From: Methylophilus sp. 5
GTDB taxonomy: Bacteria > Pseudomonadota > Gammaproteobacteria > Burkholderiales > Methylophilaceae
Reading direction: 5' to 3'
NCBI RefSeq assembly: GCF_000515275.1
Contig: NZ_KI911560.1
Span: forward strand, 1,426,001 to 1,490,000
Length of the DNA stretch: 64,000 nt
The position numbers and the translations under genes were made by a program. The notes under the pieces were generated by a model. It had not been told where the DNA came from and ran no database searches. It saw nothing but the letters and a program-made list of their open reading frames with translations. This document shows, piece by piece, positions 43,704 through 52,653 of this stretch. The first letter of the stretch is position 1. Each line of letters starts with the position of its first letter.

Positions 43704-45734
43704 TTAGCTTGCCATGCCATTATGTCTGAGCAAGGCATCCAGGCTGGGTTCGCGACCTCTAAAGGCGACAAATGACTCCATGGCCGGGCGGGCGCCGCCT
43801 TGGGCCAATACTTCGGATTTAAAACGGCTACCTGCAACTTCTGAGAGCACACCCAGTTCTTCAAACAAACTGTAGGCGTCGGCAGACAGTACTTCTGCCC
43901 ATTTGTAGCTGTAATAGCCTGCCGCATAGCCGCCGGCAAAAATATGGCTAAAGCTATTTGGGAAGCGGTTCCATGCTGGTGGGCGCAGTACGGCCACTTC
44001 GTTGCGCACTTGTTCCAGCACATCCAGCGCGGTTTGTTTAGCCGCTGGGTCAAAGGTGCTGTGCAGGCGCATATCAAACAGTGAAAACTCGATTTGACGC
44101 ACGGTTTGCATGCCGGCCTGAAAGTTTTTGGCGGCGACCATTTTGTCGAACAGGGCGCGCGGCAATTGCTCGCCGCTGTCTACATGCGCTGTCATGTGGC
44201 GCAACACGTCACACTCCCAGCAGAAGTTCTCCATAAACTGGCTGGGCAGTTCTACCGCGTCCCACTCCACGCCTTTAATGCCAGAGACGCTGTACTCTTC
44301 TACTTGCGTCAGCATGTGGTGCAGGCCGTGACCAAACTCATGGAACAAGGTGATGACTTCGTCGTGCGTGAACAATGCAGGCTTGTCACCGACCGGTGCC
44401 GAGAAGTTACAGGTCAGGTAGGCGACAGGCAGCTCAATACCGTTGGCTGTTTTGCGGCGCGTAATACATTCGTCCATCCAGGCGCCGCCACGTTTGCCAT
44501 GACGCGCGTATAAGTCGAGGTAAAAGTAGGCGATCGGCTGGCGTTGCTGGTCGCTGATTTCATAAAAGCTGGCATCTTTATGCCACAGCGGCGCGTCGGT
44601 TTTGCGCACTTGCACACCAAAAATGGTTTCGACTACTTTAAACAACCCGGCCAGTACTTTGTCTTCCGGAAAGTATTGTTTTACTTCCTGGTCAGAGAAT
44701 GCATATTTTTCCTCACGTAACTTCTCGCTGATAAAGGCCACATCCCACGACTGCATGTCGCTAAAACCGAGTTTTTCGGCATAAGCTTTGAGCTCGGCCA
44801 TGTCTTTTTCAGCATAAGGCTTGGCGCGTTTGGCCAGCGTGTCTAAAAATTCAATGACCTGTGTTGGGGTGTCGGCCATTTTTGTGGCGAGCGACAGTTC
44901 GGCATAATTATTAAAGCCTAGCAACTGCGCCTCTTCTCGCTTGAGTTTGAGCAAGTCGGCAATCAGGTGCGTGTTATCCCACTCTGGCTTGCTGAACTCT
45001 GAGGCACGTGTGACATAAGCGCGATACAGCGTTTCGCGCAGGCTGCGGTTGCCGCAATACTGCATGACCGGCATATAAGAAGGGTAGTGCAGCGTGAACA
45101 GGTAACCTGTTTTGTCTTCGGCCTTGGCGGCTTCGGCCGCTGCCTGTAAGGCATCTTCTGGCAGGCCGTCAAGTTCGGCAGCATCGGCTACCAGGTGCTT
45201 GAAGTCGTTGGTGTTGTCCAGAATATTTTCTTCAAACTTGCTGCCCAGTTTAGATAATTGCTCGGCAATTTCTTTAAAGCGGACTTTTTCGGCGGCTGGC
45301 AGTTCAGCGCCGCCCAGTTTAAAGCCGCGTACTTCGTTGTCTATGATTTTTTGTTGCGCGCGGCTGAGTGTGGCATAGCCTGCGCTGGCTTGAATCGCCT
45401 TGTATTTGTTGTACAGGCGTTCATCTTGTGACAAATCGCTGTAAAAGTCAGTCAGTTTGGCCAGGTTATCGTTATAGGCCTCACGCAGTTCCGGCGTGTT
45501 GACCACCGCGTTCATATGGCCGACCGGCCCCCAGCTACGTGACAGCTTTTCTGAGTAATTTTCAATCGGTTGCACAAAGTGTTGCCAGTCAGGCGTCTCA
45601 GAGGCCGTGGCCAATTGCTCAATCAGGCTGCGGCCTTCAGCCAGCAGGCTGTCAATGGCGGGTGACACATGCTCGGGGCGAATGTCATTAAATTTTGGCA
45701 GGCCGTTAAAAACGAGTAATGGATTGGTGCTCAC
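43704..45734 (-). CDS. prlC: Oligopeptidase A (M3 metallopeptidase)
   Basis: A 676-residue cytoplasmic zinc peptidase that degrades short peptides, including cleaved signal peptides. The zinc-binding HExxH motif is in LFHEFGHGLHHML (about residue 455), and the third ligand Glu is in FCWECDVL. The start is GTG 45734 (VSTNPLLV), with AAAGGA seven bases upstream. An ATG ten codons earlier has no ribosome-binding site and adds residues foreign to the family. The length equals that of the E. coli enzyme. It stands between the PTS operon and the small secreted protein gene; its promoter must lie in 45735-45864. Confidence 0.95.
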   Translation of the reverse strand: MSTNPLLVFNGLPKFNDIRPEHVSPAIDSLLAEGRSLIEQLATASETPDWQHFVQPIENYSEKLSRSWGPVGHMNAVVNTPELREAYNDNLAKLTDFYSDLSQDERLYNKYKAIQASAGYATLSRAQQKIIDNEVRGFKLGGAELPAAEKVRFKEIAEQLSKLGSKFEENILDNTNDFKHLVADAAELDGLPEDALQAAAEAAKAEDKTGYLFTLHYPSYMPVMQYCGNRSLRETLYRAYVTRASEFSKPEWDNTHLIADLLKLKREEAQLLGFNNYAELSLATKMADTPTQVIEFLDTLAKRAKPYAEKDMAELKAYAEKLGFSDMQSWDVAFISEKLREEKYAFSDQEVKQYFPEDKVLAGLFKVVETIFGVQVRKTDAPLWHKDASFYEISDQQRQPIAYFYLDLYARHGKRGGAWMDECITRRKTANGIELPVAYLTCNFSAPVGDKPALFTHDEVITLFHEFGHGLHHMLTQVEEYSVSGIKGVEWDAVELPSQFMENFCWECDVLRHMTAHVDSGEQLPRALFDKMVAAKNFQAGMQTVRQIEFSLFDMRLHSTFDPAAKQTALDVLEQVRNEVAVLRPPAWNRFPNSFSHIFAGGYAAGYYSYKWAEVLSADAYSLFEELGVLSEVAGSRFKSEVLAQGGARPAMESFVAFRGREPSLDALLRHNGMAS

Positions 45735-45864
45735 AACAGTATCCTTTGTTTTATGCAATATCACGATAGAGGCCTATTATTGGCCAAATGTTCGCACTTG
45801 GGTGATTGTATATGTTGATGATGGTGATGAGTTTGCCAAATACAAGGACCTGGACGGCCCTTGC

Positions 45865-47616
45865 TTAGAGCATTTCACCGTTAAATTTTTTAATCAGCGG
45901 CTCGATTTTTTCCAGGTCATTGAACGACAGGATTTTTTTGGCTTGTTTAGACAGAATGTTTTCTTCGCTCTGCAAGATTTGCGATTTAACACTCAAAATG
46001 TGCGAAGGGTGCATGGATAATTGACGCATGCCCATGCCAACCAGCAAGCGGGTGAGCCGGGTGTCGCCCGCCATTTCGCCACACACCGAGACGGATTTTT
46101 CAAACTTGGTGGCGGCTTGGATCGTCATTTGAATCAGCCGCAACACTGCCGGGTGCAGTGGGTTATATAAGTGCGCCACGGCGTCATCGGCACGGTCAAT
46201 TGCCAGCGTATACTGGATTAAATCATTAGTGCCAATGGATAAAAAGTCCAGCTCTTGCGCGAAGGCATCGGCATTGATGGCGGCCGCCGGGATTTCTATC
46301 ATGCCGCCGAGTTGAATCTGCTCGTCAAACGGTATTTTCTGCTTGCGTAACGATTCTTTGGCTCGCTCCAGCAACAGCTTGGTTTGGCGTAACTCTGCCA
46401 GTGTCGACAGCATGGGGATCAGTATTTTGACCTGGCCATAATGCGAGGCGCGCAGCAAGGCGCGAAACTGGCTGTGAAAAATATGCGGTTCGGCCAGGCA
46501 GTAACGCACGGCGCGTAAACCTAATGCCGGGTTGGTCGCGGTGACGACTTCATCCGGGTTGAGTTGTTTGTCGGCGCCGATATCCAGTGTGCGGATGGTC
46601 ACCGGATAGCCTTTCATGGCCTCGGCGACATGTTTATAAGCCTCAAACTGCTCTTGCTCGCCAGGCATTTCGCTGCGATTCATAAACAGGAACTCGGTAC
46701 GGTATAAACCGACGCCAACTGCACCAGAGGCTTTGGCGCTGATCACATCTTCAGGCACTTCAATGTTGGCCAGTAAATCAATGGCGACACCATCGACCGT
46801 CACCGCTTTGGTGGTTTTGATGCGTTGCAGCTTTTGTTGCGCCAACTGCCACTGGTTCTGTTTGAGCTGGTATTCCGCCAGCACCTCTGGGTCCGGGTTG
46901 ACGATGACAACGCCTGCCGCACCATCGACAATCATCAACTCGCCGTCATTGATTAAGTCGCGTGCGCGTTGCAAGGCAACAATGGACGGAATATTCAGGC
47001 TGCGTGCCAGGATGGCCGTGTGCGAGGTGACGCCGCCGACATCGGTAATAAACGCAGCAAACTGATGATGTTTGAACTGGATGGCATCCGCTGGGGAAAC
47101 GTCATGCGCGACCAGAATCATGGCGCGCTCTTGTCTGGCTTGCAGTTTTTTTTCGCTGGCGGCGAGTTGGTCGCGGCCCAGCAGCACCTTGATCACGCGC
47201 TCGACGACTTGAACGACGTCTTGCTTGCGCTCACGCAGGTAAGCGTCTTCAATGGCATCAAACTGCGCCACGATGTCATCCATTTGCTGTTTGAGCGCCC
47301 ATTCGGCATTGCATCGTTCATTGCGAATAATCGCTTTGGGTGCCTCGGACAACGACTTGTCACTGAGCATGGCCAGGTGCGTATTGATAAAAGCACCCAG
47401 CTCGGCAGGTGCGTTTTTGGGCAATTGTGCCTTGAGTTGCTCCAGGTCATGCTTGACCAGATCCACCGCACGCTCAAAGCGCGCGATTTCATCGGCAACA
47501 CCATCGGCGTCTATTTTAAAGTGCACCACCTCCAGCAGGGCATGAGAGATCAGGTGTGCGTGGCCAATGGCAATGCCACTGGAAACACCTACACCGTGCA
47601 TGCTGAAACTGGTCAA
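45865..47616 (-). CDS. ptsI: PTS enzyme I (PEP-protein phosphotransferase)
   Basis: A 583-residue cytoplasmic protein that takes phosphate from PEP and passes it to HPr. The N-domain has the phosphorylated His in GGVTSHTAILARS (about residue 195). The C-terminal TIM barrel has GLYRTEFLFMNR, FSIGTNDLIQYT and the catalytic Cys in VSVCGEMAGD. The start is either TTG 47616, directly behind the ptsH stop with GAGGGTG upstream, or ATG 47601 without a ribosome-binding site; TTG is used. No sugar permease (IIB/IIC) is present in the window, so this EI probably feeds a regulatory PTS. It is the last gene of the hpf-hprK-rapZ-IIA-ptsH-ptsI run. Confidence 0.96.
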   Translation of the reverse strand: MTSFSMHGVGVSSGIAIGHAHLISHALLEVVHFKIDADGVADEIARFERAVDLVKHDLEQLKAQLPKNAPAELGAFINTHLAMLSDKSLSEAPKAIIRNERCNAEWALKQQMDDIVAQFDAIEDAYLRERKQDVVQVVERVIKVLLGRDQLAASEKKLQARQERAMILVAHDVSPADAIQFKHHQFAAFITDVGGVTSHTAILARSLNIPSIVALQRARDLINDGELMIVDGAAGVVIVNPDPEVLAEYQLKQNQWQLAQQKLQRIKTTKAVTVDGVAIDLLANIEVPEDVISAKASGAVGVGLYRTEFLFMNRSEMPGEQEQFEAYKHVAEAMKGYPVTIRTLDIGADKQLNPDEVVTATNPALGLRAVRYCLAEPHIFHSQFRALLRASHYGQVKILIPMLSTLAELRQTKLLLERAKESLRKQKIPFDEQIQLGGMIEIPAAAINADAFAQELDFLSIGTNDLIQYTLAIDRADDAVAHLYNPLHPAVLRLIQMTIQAATKFEKSVSVCGEMAGDTRLTRLLVGMGMRQLSMHPSHILSVKSQILQSEENILSKQAKKILSFNDLEKIEPLIKKFNGEML

Positions 47617-47886
47617 TTATTCACCCTCACCAAAGTAGTCGTTCACCAAGGCCTGCAGCGCCGCAATTGCTTGCTCTTCATCTGCGCCTGTGGCTTCGAT
47701 ATCAATGATGCTGCCTTTGGCTGCGGCCAGCATCATGACGCCCATGATGCTTTTGGCGTTAACGCGACGCCCGTTTTTTTCTACCCAGACTTCACTTTTA
47801 AACTGGCTGGCAGTTTGGGTGAATTTGGTGGAGGCGCGTGCGTGTAAGCCGAGTTTGTTGATGATTTCGAGTGAGAGTTTTGCCAT
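47617..47886 (-). CDS. ptsH: PTS phosphocarrier protein HPr
   Basis: An 89-residue HPr. The EI-phosphorylated His is in NKLGLHARAS (about residue 16), and the regulatory Ser lies in AKSIMGVMML (about residue 47), the target of HPr kinase. Both sites are intact. Since hprK is a few genes upstream, Ser phosphorylation is likely to be used. The stop is immediately followed by the ptsI TTG, indicating translational coupling. Confidence 0.97.
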   Translation of the reverse strand: MAKLSLEIINKLGLHARASTKFTQTASQFKSEVWVEKNGRRVNAKSIMGVMMLAAAKGSIIDIEATGADEEQAIAALQALVNDYFGEGE

Positions 47887-47898
47887 AGAGAATAATCG

Positions 47899-48306
47899 TT
47901 ATTGTGCGTGGTGACAGGTGGTTTTGGTAAAGTGGACAACACCATCGCGGCCACCACTTAATGCCTTTTGAATGCAGGAGTGCAGGCCTTCATGACGGTA
48001 ATTTAATACGCGTACCAGCATGGGTAAGTTGACCCCGGCGACGCCTTCAATGGCATCTGGTGTCAGCAGGCGGGTGACGATGTTGCATGGCGTCGCGCCA
48101 TAAATATCTGACAACACCAGCACGCCCTGGCCACTGTCGAGTTGCTTGACCAGTGCCTCTGCCTTGGGCAAGACATTAGCCGGGTCGTCATGCTTGGAAA
48201 TTTCCAGAAAGTCGAGCTGTGCCGGGCGATTGCCCATCACATGGGTCGCGCAATCGATCAGGCTGGGGCCCAGGCTGCCATGCGCAATAATCAATACACC
48301 AATCAT
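47899..48306 (-). CDS. PTS IIA component, mannose/fructose type
   Basis: A 135-residue single-domain EIIA of the mannose (PTS-EIIA type 4) family. The phospho-accepting His is in MIGVLIIAHGSLG (residue 9), and there is a second conserved stretch VLVLSDIYGATPCNI. No IIB, IIC or IID partner is here. In betaproteobacteria this isolated IIA (often called EIIA-Ntr/Man-like) forms a regulatory chain with HPr and EI. It lies 12 bases before ptsH and 24 bases after rapZ. Confidence 0.93.
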   Translation of the reverse strand: MIGVLIIAHGSLGPSLIDCATHVMGNRPAQLDFLEISKHDDPANVLPKAEALVKQLDSGQGVLVLSDIYGATPCNIVTRLLTPDAIEGVAGVNLPMLVRVLNYRHEGLHSCIQKALSGGRDGVVHFTKTTCHHAQ

Positions 48307-48330
48307 AATTTTACTCTCAGAGTCCGTATA

Positions 48331-49212
48331 TTAAGGGGTCGCCACGGCATGGGCATCTTGTAACTCACGATGACGTATCATGACTTGATGCTGTTGCTTG
48401 AAGTATGCCCCCAGTTGTTCCACCAGATAGACGGAACGGTGTTGCCCCCCGGTGCAGCCAATGCCGATGGTGACATAGCTGCGATGGTCGTGATAAAAGC
48501 TTGGTAGCCATTTTTCTATATAGTGCTGAATGTCACGCTGCATTTCAAGCACTTGTGGTTCGTTTTGCAGAAATTGTTGTATAGGGGCTTGTTTGCCATT
48601 GTAAGGACGCAAAACCGGGTCGTAATGCGGGTTAGGCAGGCTACGTACATCAAACACAAAGTCGGCATCAAGCGGAATGCCATGTTTGAACCCAAACGAA
48701 ATAAACGACAACACCAGTGAGTGCGGACGCGCCTCCTGGTAACTTTGCTCAATCTGCAACATCCAGTCACGCGTGTGGTGGCGCAAGGCATTGGCTGACA
48801 AGTTGCTGGTGTCTACATGGTGACCCAAATTATTGAGGCCTGACAGTAGCTCGCGCTCATGATTAATGCTCTCGGAGAGTGCCTGGTCTGGCGTGCTTAA
48901 CGGGTGTTTGCGCCGTGTTTCGGAGAAGCGTTTGACCAGCGTTTCCAGGCTAGCATCTAAAAACAGCAGATGCACGGCAATGCCTTGTGTTTTGAGCGCT
49001 TGCACGATATCCGGCAGAGACTCAATGGCAATGCTGCGGCTGTCTATGCTCACAGCCACTTTCGCCGCATCACGGTCGGCGACATGGTTTTGAATATGCG
49101 GTAGCAAGGTGGCTGGCAGGTTATCAATGCAGTAGTAACTGCTGTCTTCAAACACACGCAAAGCGATGGTTTTACCAGAGCCGGATAGCCCCGTGACAAT
49201 CACCAGTTGCAT
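48331..49212 (-). CDS. rapZ: RNase adapter protein RapZ
   Basis: A 293-residue P-loop protein. The Walker A sequence VTGLSGSGKTIAL comes right at the start, followed by YCIDNLPATLLP, and the C-terminal domain has the conserved GIGCTGGQHRSVYL. In E. coli RapZ presents the small RNA GlmZ to RNase E to tune glucosamine-6-phosphate synthase; its exact partner in betaproteobacteria is not known. ATG 49212 with AAGGTGG eight bases upstream is preferred to an in-frame GTG four codons earlier. It lies between hprK and the IIA gene, the usual place. Confidence 0.95.
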   Translation of the reverse strand: MQLVIVTGLSGSGKTIALRVFEDSSYYCIDNLPATLLPHIQNHVADRDAAKVAVSIDSRSIAIESLPDIVQALKTQGIAVHLLFLDASLETLVKRFSETRRKHPLSTPDQALSESINHERELLSGLNNLGHHVDTSNLSANALRHHTRDWMLQIEQSYQEARPHSLVLSFISFGFKHGIPLDADFVFDVRSLPNPHYDPVLRPYNGKQAPIQQFLQNEPQVLEMQRDIQHYIEKWLPSFYHDHRSYVTIGIGCTGGQHRSVYLVEQLGAYFKQQHQVMIRHRELQDAHAVATP

Positions 49213-49231
49213 AAGCGTGACCACCTTTTTA

Positions 49232-50182
49232 TCATCGTAATTTACTTTCTCTGAGCATGATTTGTTTTTGCCGCTGTGTCAGCTGTCTGGTGGCATTGAC
49301 GCCGCGCAGCAATAACATATGGTTGCGCACCGCGGCTTCAACCAGCACCGCAATGTTGCGGCCGGCCGCAATCGGGATAATCACTTTGCTGATTTCGACA
49401 TCCAGCACGCGCTGAGTTTGACGGTTAGCACTCAGGCGGTCCAGGTCTTGCGGCTTCATTTCATCGGCCAGCTCCAGCTGTATCATCATATCCAGTGGCT
49501 TGGTTGGTTTGACCGCATTATCGCCATAGAGTGCGCGAATGTTCAAAATGCCCAGGCCGCGCACTTCCAGAAAGTCCTGTAACAGCTCTGGGCAGCGGCC
49601 TTCAATGCGCTCGGGCGAGGTGCGGTAAAAGTCGACAATATCATCTGCCACCAGCCGGTGGCCACGTGAGATAAGCTCCAGTGCCAGCTCGCTTTTACCA
49701 ATGGCGGCGCTGCCGGTAATCAGCACGCCAAAGCCTTGCACCTCCATAAACACGCCATGCATGCTGGTGGTTTCTGCGGTGGCCACGGCCAGATAATGGC
49801 TAAGTAACTCCATCAGCTGCGGGCTGATCATGGGCGTGGTAAATAAGGGAGTTTGCGTTTGCTGGGCGGCCTCCAGCATGGTGGGCGGTACTTTTTCACC
49901 GTTGGCCACCACCACCATTGCGAGGTCGGTTGAGAATAAATTACTCACGGCCTGTTGCAGCGCCAATATGCTTAAGCCTGCCATGTAGTCCATTTCGGCA
50001 CAGCCCAGCACCTGTACCCGATTCGGGTGCACAAAATTCAAATGTCCAACCAGCGCCAACGAGGGTTTGGTCACCGTGCCGGAGTTCAGTATTTTTTGAC
50101 TGCCTGATTCGCCTGCCACCCATTTCAATTTGAGTTTGTTGCGAATCTGCTTGTACAAATCAGCGACTGAGATTTGCGCCAT
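49232..50182 (-). CDS. hprK: HPr kinase/phosphorylase
   Basis: A 316-residue bifunctional enzyme that phosphorylates HPr on Ser and removes that phosphate again. The C-terminal catalytic domain has Walker A GSAAIGKSELALE (about residue 150), LVADDIVDF and the HPrK signature EVRGLGILNIRALYG. The N-domain is the DRTGG-like part. ATG 50182 is used; a TTG four codons upstream is possible. Together with HPr-Ser47 it makes a complete Ser-phosphorylation circuit. Upstream lies a 141-base gap containing a hairpin, then hpf. No ptsN is inserted here, unlike many proteobacteria. Confidence 0.94.
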   Translation of the reverse strand: MAQISVADLYKQIRNKLKLKWVAGESGSQKILNSGTVTKPSLALVGHLNFVHPNRVQVLGCAEMDYMAGLSILALQQAVSNLFSTDLAMVVVANGEKVPPTMLEAAQQTQTPLFTTPMISPQLMELLSHYLAVATAETTSMHGVFMEVQGFGVLITGSAAIGKSELALELISRGHRLVADDIVDFYRTSPERIEGRCPELLQDFLEVRGLGILNIRALYGDNAVKPTKPLDMMIQLELADEMKPQDLDRLSANRQTQRVLDVEISKVIIPIAAGRNIAVLVEAAVRNHMLLLRGVNATRQLTQRQKQIMLRESKLR

Positions 50183-50286
50183 ACGTGTGGTCAAGATGTA
50201 AACATGAGATTGACATCCATTTTACAACTGAATGCAGACGGGCGGGGGTGAAATGACGTAAAAGAAATCTGCTGAGCGGGTTTGAG

Positions 50287-50310
50287 TTCTCTACCCGGAA
50301 GGGTAGAGAA
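50287..50310 (-). promoter_or_regulatory. Hairpin with GGAA-type tetraloop between hpf and hprK
   Basis: TTCTCTACCC (50287-50296) pairs perfectly with GGGTAGAGAA (50301-50310) around a four-base loop. It lies 13 bases past the hpf stop and 105 bases before hprK. No T-run follows on the minus strand, so it is more likely an mRNA 3'-end or processing/stability structure than a classical terminator. Confidence 0.5.
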
Positions 50311-50323
50311 AGCGAGGCAAGAC

Positions 50324-50650
50324 TTAGGAACTTAACTGGTGTTTGACTGCGCCACCGGATTTATGGTGGTCACCGTGTTTTTCCTTGTGTTTCAATACCT
50401 GACGGTCAAGTTTGTCAGTTAGCATGTCGATAGCACTGTACATATTTTCATCGCTGCAGGTCGCGTGTAAATCGTTGCCTGGCACATGCAGTGTTGCTTC
50501 AACCTTTTGGGCAAGCTTTTCAACAGACATGGTGACTTTGACATCAATCACATGATCAAAGTGATTGCTGATGCGGGAGAACTTGGATAACACGTACTCG
50601 CGCAATGCCGGTGTGATTTCTAAATGATGTCCTGTAAGTTGTAAATTCAT
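50324..50650 (-). CDS. hpf: Ribosome hibernation-promoting factor (short HPF/YfiA)
   Basis: A 108-residue protein with the S30AE fold (MNLQLTGHHLEITPALREYV, then SVEKLAQKVEATLHV, and YSAIDMLTDKLDRQVLKHK). This is the short form, which binds the 30S decoding region and helps form inactive 100S ribosomes in starvation. The C-terminal tail is His/Lys-rich. The ATG has GGAG seven bases upstream. In many proteobacteria rpoN lies directly upstream of hpf, but here the upstream neighbour is alkB and 200 bases of A/T-rich intergenic DNA. Confidence 0.93.
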   Translation of the reverse strand: MNLQLTGHHLEITPALREYVLSKFSRISNHFDHVIDVKVTMSVEKLAQKVEATLHVPGNDLHATCSDENMYSAIDMLTDKLDRQVLKHKEKHGDHHKSGGAVKHQLSS

Positions 50651-50850
50651 GACAAACTCCTTTTTCTGAAATTATCCAACCGAAGTTTTTCACCTATAAA
50701 AAAGAAGTGAAAGTTTCGATAAGACAGTTTCAGTTTACTCTTTTGAAAAACAGATGCAACCCGGAAGTGAAGCGGGTTTTTGATGTTAATCAGAAATTGC
50801 GCAGACTTTATTGGCAAGTGCATGAGCGCCTGCGGGGCATTCATGGTCGA

Positions 50851-51489
50851 TTATTTTGCCTGCCTTAATGTGAGGTTAATCCGTCTGCTACCCGTCAGTG
50901 GGTGCGTCCCTGGCTTGACGGCGGCCACCCCGTGGTAAAAGCGTCGGCTGGCACCGCCCCACACCACCACATCGCCATGTTGCAGGGGTATTTTTGCGGT
51001 TTTGTCACTGCGCTTGGCCCCGCCAAACATAAATATGGCCGGGAGCCCGAGTGATACCGAGACAATCGGCTGCGAAAAATCCTGTTCGTCTTTGTCCCGA
51101 TGCAAGCCCATCTTGCTGTCTGGCGCGTAACTATTAATCAGGCAGCTGTCGGGCACAAAACGGGCGTAGCCTGCCTGCTCAGCCGCTTGTGCCGCCAGTT
51201 GGAGTATCACTGGCGGAATGGCTTGCCACGGCGCCTCTGTAAGCGGATTGTGCGCACTGTAACCATAGCTTTGCGCATCGCTGACCCAACCCCAACGCCC
51301 CATGCTGCTGGTAGCCACCGACATGGGGTAGCCCATCGGTGTCATCATGTGTTGGGCCGGATGTGCCAATAAATGTTGCTGTAAGCATTGCCAAAGCAAT
51401 GGCATACAGGGCAGGGCAAACCCGGGCAGCCAATAGGCGCCGATAGCGAGTGCTACAGGTTCAGTGGGGTGGGCTGAGAATAAATCCAT
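50851..51489 (-). CDS. alkB: AlkB-family 2-oxoglutarate/Fe(II)-dependent DNA repair dioxygenase
   Basis: A 212-residue dioxygenase that removes alkyl groups from 1-methyladenine and 3-methylcytosine in DNA. Iron ligands are in GLHRDKDEQDF (HxD) and SRRFYHGV, and the 2-oxoglutarate Arg is in SRRINLTLR near the C-terminus. The length fits E. coli AlkB. It lies nine bases downstream of the polysaccharide deacetylase gene on the same strand, so the two may be cotranscribed. The Ada regulon partner is not visible. Confidence 0.93.
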   Translation of the reverse strand: MDLFSAHPTEPVALAIGAYWLPGFALPCMPLLWQCLQQHLLAHPAQHMMTPMGYPMSVATSSMGRWGWVSDAQSYGYSAHNPLTEAPWQAIPPVILQLAAQAAEQAGYARFVPDSCLINSYAPDSKMGLHRDKDEQDFSQPIVSVSLGLPAIFMFGGAKRSDKTAKIPLQHGDVVVWGGASRRFYHGVAAVKPGTHPLTGSRRINLTLRQAK

Positions 51490-51498
51490 TCTGCTGGT

Positions 51499-52425
51499 TT
51501 ATGGCATCCACTCGAGGGTGACATTACGTTGTTTGGCCAGGGCTTCCATACGAGGAATCGCCCGCTCCAGACGCAGTAAGTAATCTGCGGCAGACTCCTG
51601 GTGAAAGCCCATCACCATCACTGGCTGGTGGGCGTTTAATAGTTGCTCGAACAAGGTGAGCAGTTGTTTGGTGCTGGTGTAATCGGCCATGGCGGCATTG
51701 TCAGGATATTCCATCAGTTGATAGCCGAGGGCATAGGGTTGATCCATCGCTATCATTTGACCCACGGGCGTGCTGTGTGGGTGCAGTTGTTGTAGCAGTT
51801 TTACCAATGGGCTGTCGACATGCCAGCGCGTGGTGAGTAAATTGGCATCAATGCGCGAGCTGTCCCACAGAACCTGGTTGGCCTCCAACGCAGCTTGTAA
51901 CTTGGGCCCAAACTGCCAGGCCCCGGCGCGGAAATGCCGCGGGCGGTTAAAGCCATTGCTCACCATCAGCTCACTGGCACAACGCACCAGATGTGTGAGC
52001 TCGGTCTGGCTATACGCATATTCCAGGCTGACGGTGTGGCCGCAACTGTTCTGTGTACAATTTTCATCAGCGCCAGAAATAGACGGTGCAGCCTGGTAGC
52101 CAATGCCGCAATAATTAACCAGTGTACGCATGGGGTGTATATGCAGGCCGATAGTGTCTTGTGGCAAAAAGGTGCTGCGTATTTGGCTACCAATTTGCGC
52201 GCGGTTCACGCCGGGCTGTATAAAGTAAGCGGGGTTAATCAGGTGTAGGAGCGGGATATGCGGAAACTGTTGCCGGAATTTTTGCATGGCTTGCAGATTG
52301 TCTTCTTGTAATGACAAGCCTTCCCAGTCGACCGTAACCCACAGCTGCATCACCTCGCGCGCCAGTGCTGGTGTTGGCAGGCTCAGCAGTAGTGCGATCA
52401 ACCAGCATTGGTAACAGTCACGCAT
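51499..52425 (-). CDS. Secreted polysaccharide deacetylase-like protein (NodB superfamily)
   Basis: A 308-residue protein. The start is ATG 52425, giving a signal peptide (WLIALLLSLPTPALA-REV). NodB-type motifs are WVTVDWEG with the catalytic Asp, a zinc-binding H-x-H in IGLHIHPM, and RHFRAGAWQFG for motif 3. The C-terminal MVMGFHQESA could be motif 5. It is probably periplasmic and removes acetyl groups from an N-acetylated glycan. Four Cys (CGIGY, CTQNSCG and RCAS) suggest disulfides. Substrate unknown. It is the first gene of a pair with alkB. Confidence 0.75.
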   Translation of the reverse strand: MRDCYQCWLIALLLSLPTPALAREVMQLWVTVDWEGLSLQEDNLQAMQKFRQQFPHIPLLHLINPAYFIQPGVNRAQIGSQIRSTFLPQDTIGLHIHPMRTLVNYCGIGYQAAPSISGADENCTQNSCGHTVSLEYAYSQTELTHLVRCASELMVSNGFNRPRHFRAGAWQFGPKLQAALEANQVLWDSSRIDANLLTTRWHVDSPLVKLLQQLHPHSTPVGQMIAMDQPYALGYQLMEYPDNAAMADYTSTKQLLTLFEQLLNAHQPVMVMGFHQESAADYLLRLERAIPRMEALAKQRNVTLEWMP

Positions 52426-52641
52426 GTTGCTACGCGCTCCTTGAAAGGATGTCATGGCGGGTGCGCCTCAACCCTTGGTGTTACTGAGGCGGGTGCGCCT
52501 CATCTATATCGGCAGGGTCGCACGAGGTCAACGACGGCTCATCAGCGTCACCGCCTACTGCCTGATTCACTGCACCCGCCCGGGTATTTTAGGCGATTAT
52601 TGCGCAAGAAGCCAATGCGCAGGCGGCTGGTGCTGATAGCG

Positions 52642-52647
52642 TATAAT
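52642..52647 (+). promoter_or_regulatory. Perfect TATAAT -10 box directly before the MFS gene
   Basis: TATAAT at 52642-52647 is seven bases before the ATG at 52654, so transcription would begin at or next to the start codon and yield a leaderless or nearly leaderless mRNA. No -35 match at the right distance is obvious. Confidence 0.35.
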
Positions 52648-52653
52648 GCAGCC

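Noticed and set aside
46969..47847. 292-residue open frame opposite ptsI and ptsH
   Set aside because: Both sense genes are strongly conserved; the antisense frame is a composition effect.
50647..50844. 65-residue frame upstream of hpf
   Set aside because: Low-complexity Phe/Lys-rich translation of A/T-rich intergenic DNA with no ribosome-binding site. It would only matter if rpoN were broken here, but no rpoN remnant is seen.
52456..52502. 15-bp perfect direct repeat (GGCGGGTGCGCCTCA) with a 17-base spacer
   Set aside because: Only two copies, no further structure, and no match to a CRISPR, operator or att site I know. It is also part of a short GAGGC/GCCTC hairpin. Too little to call.
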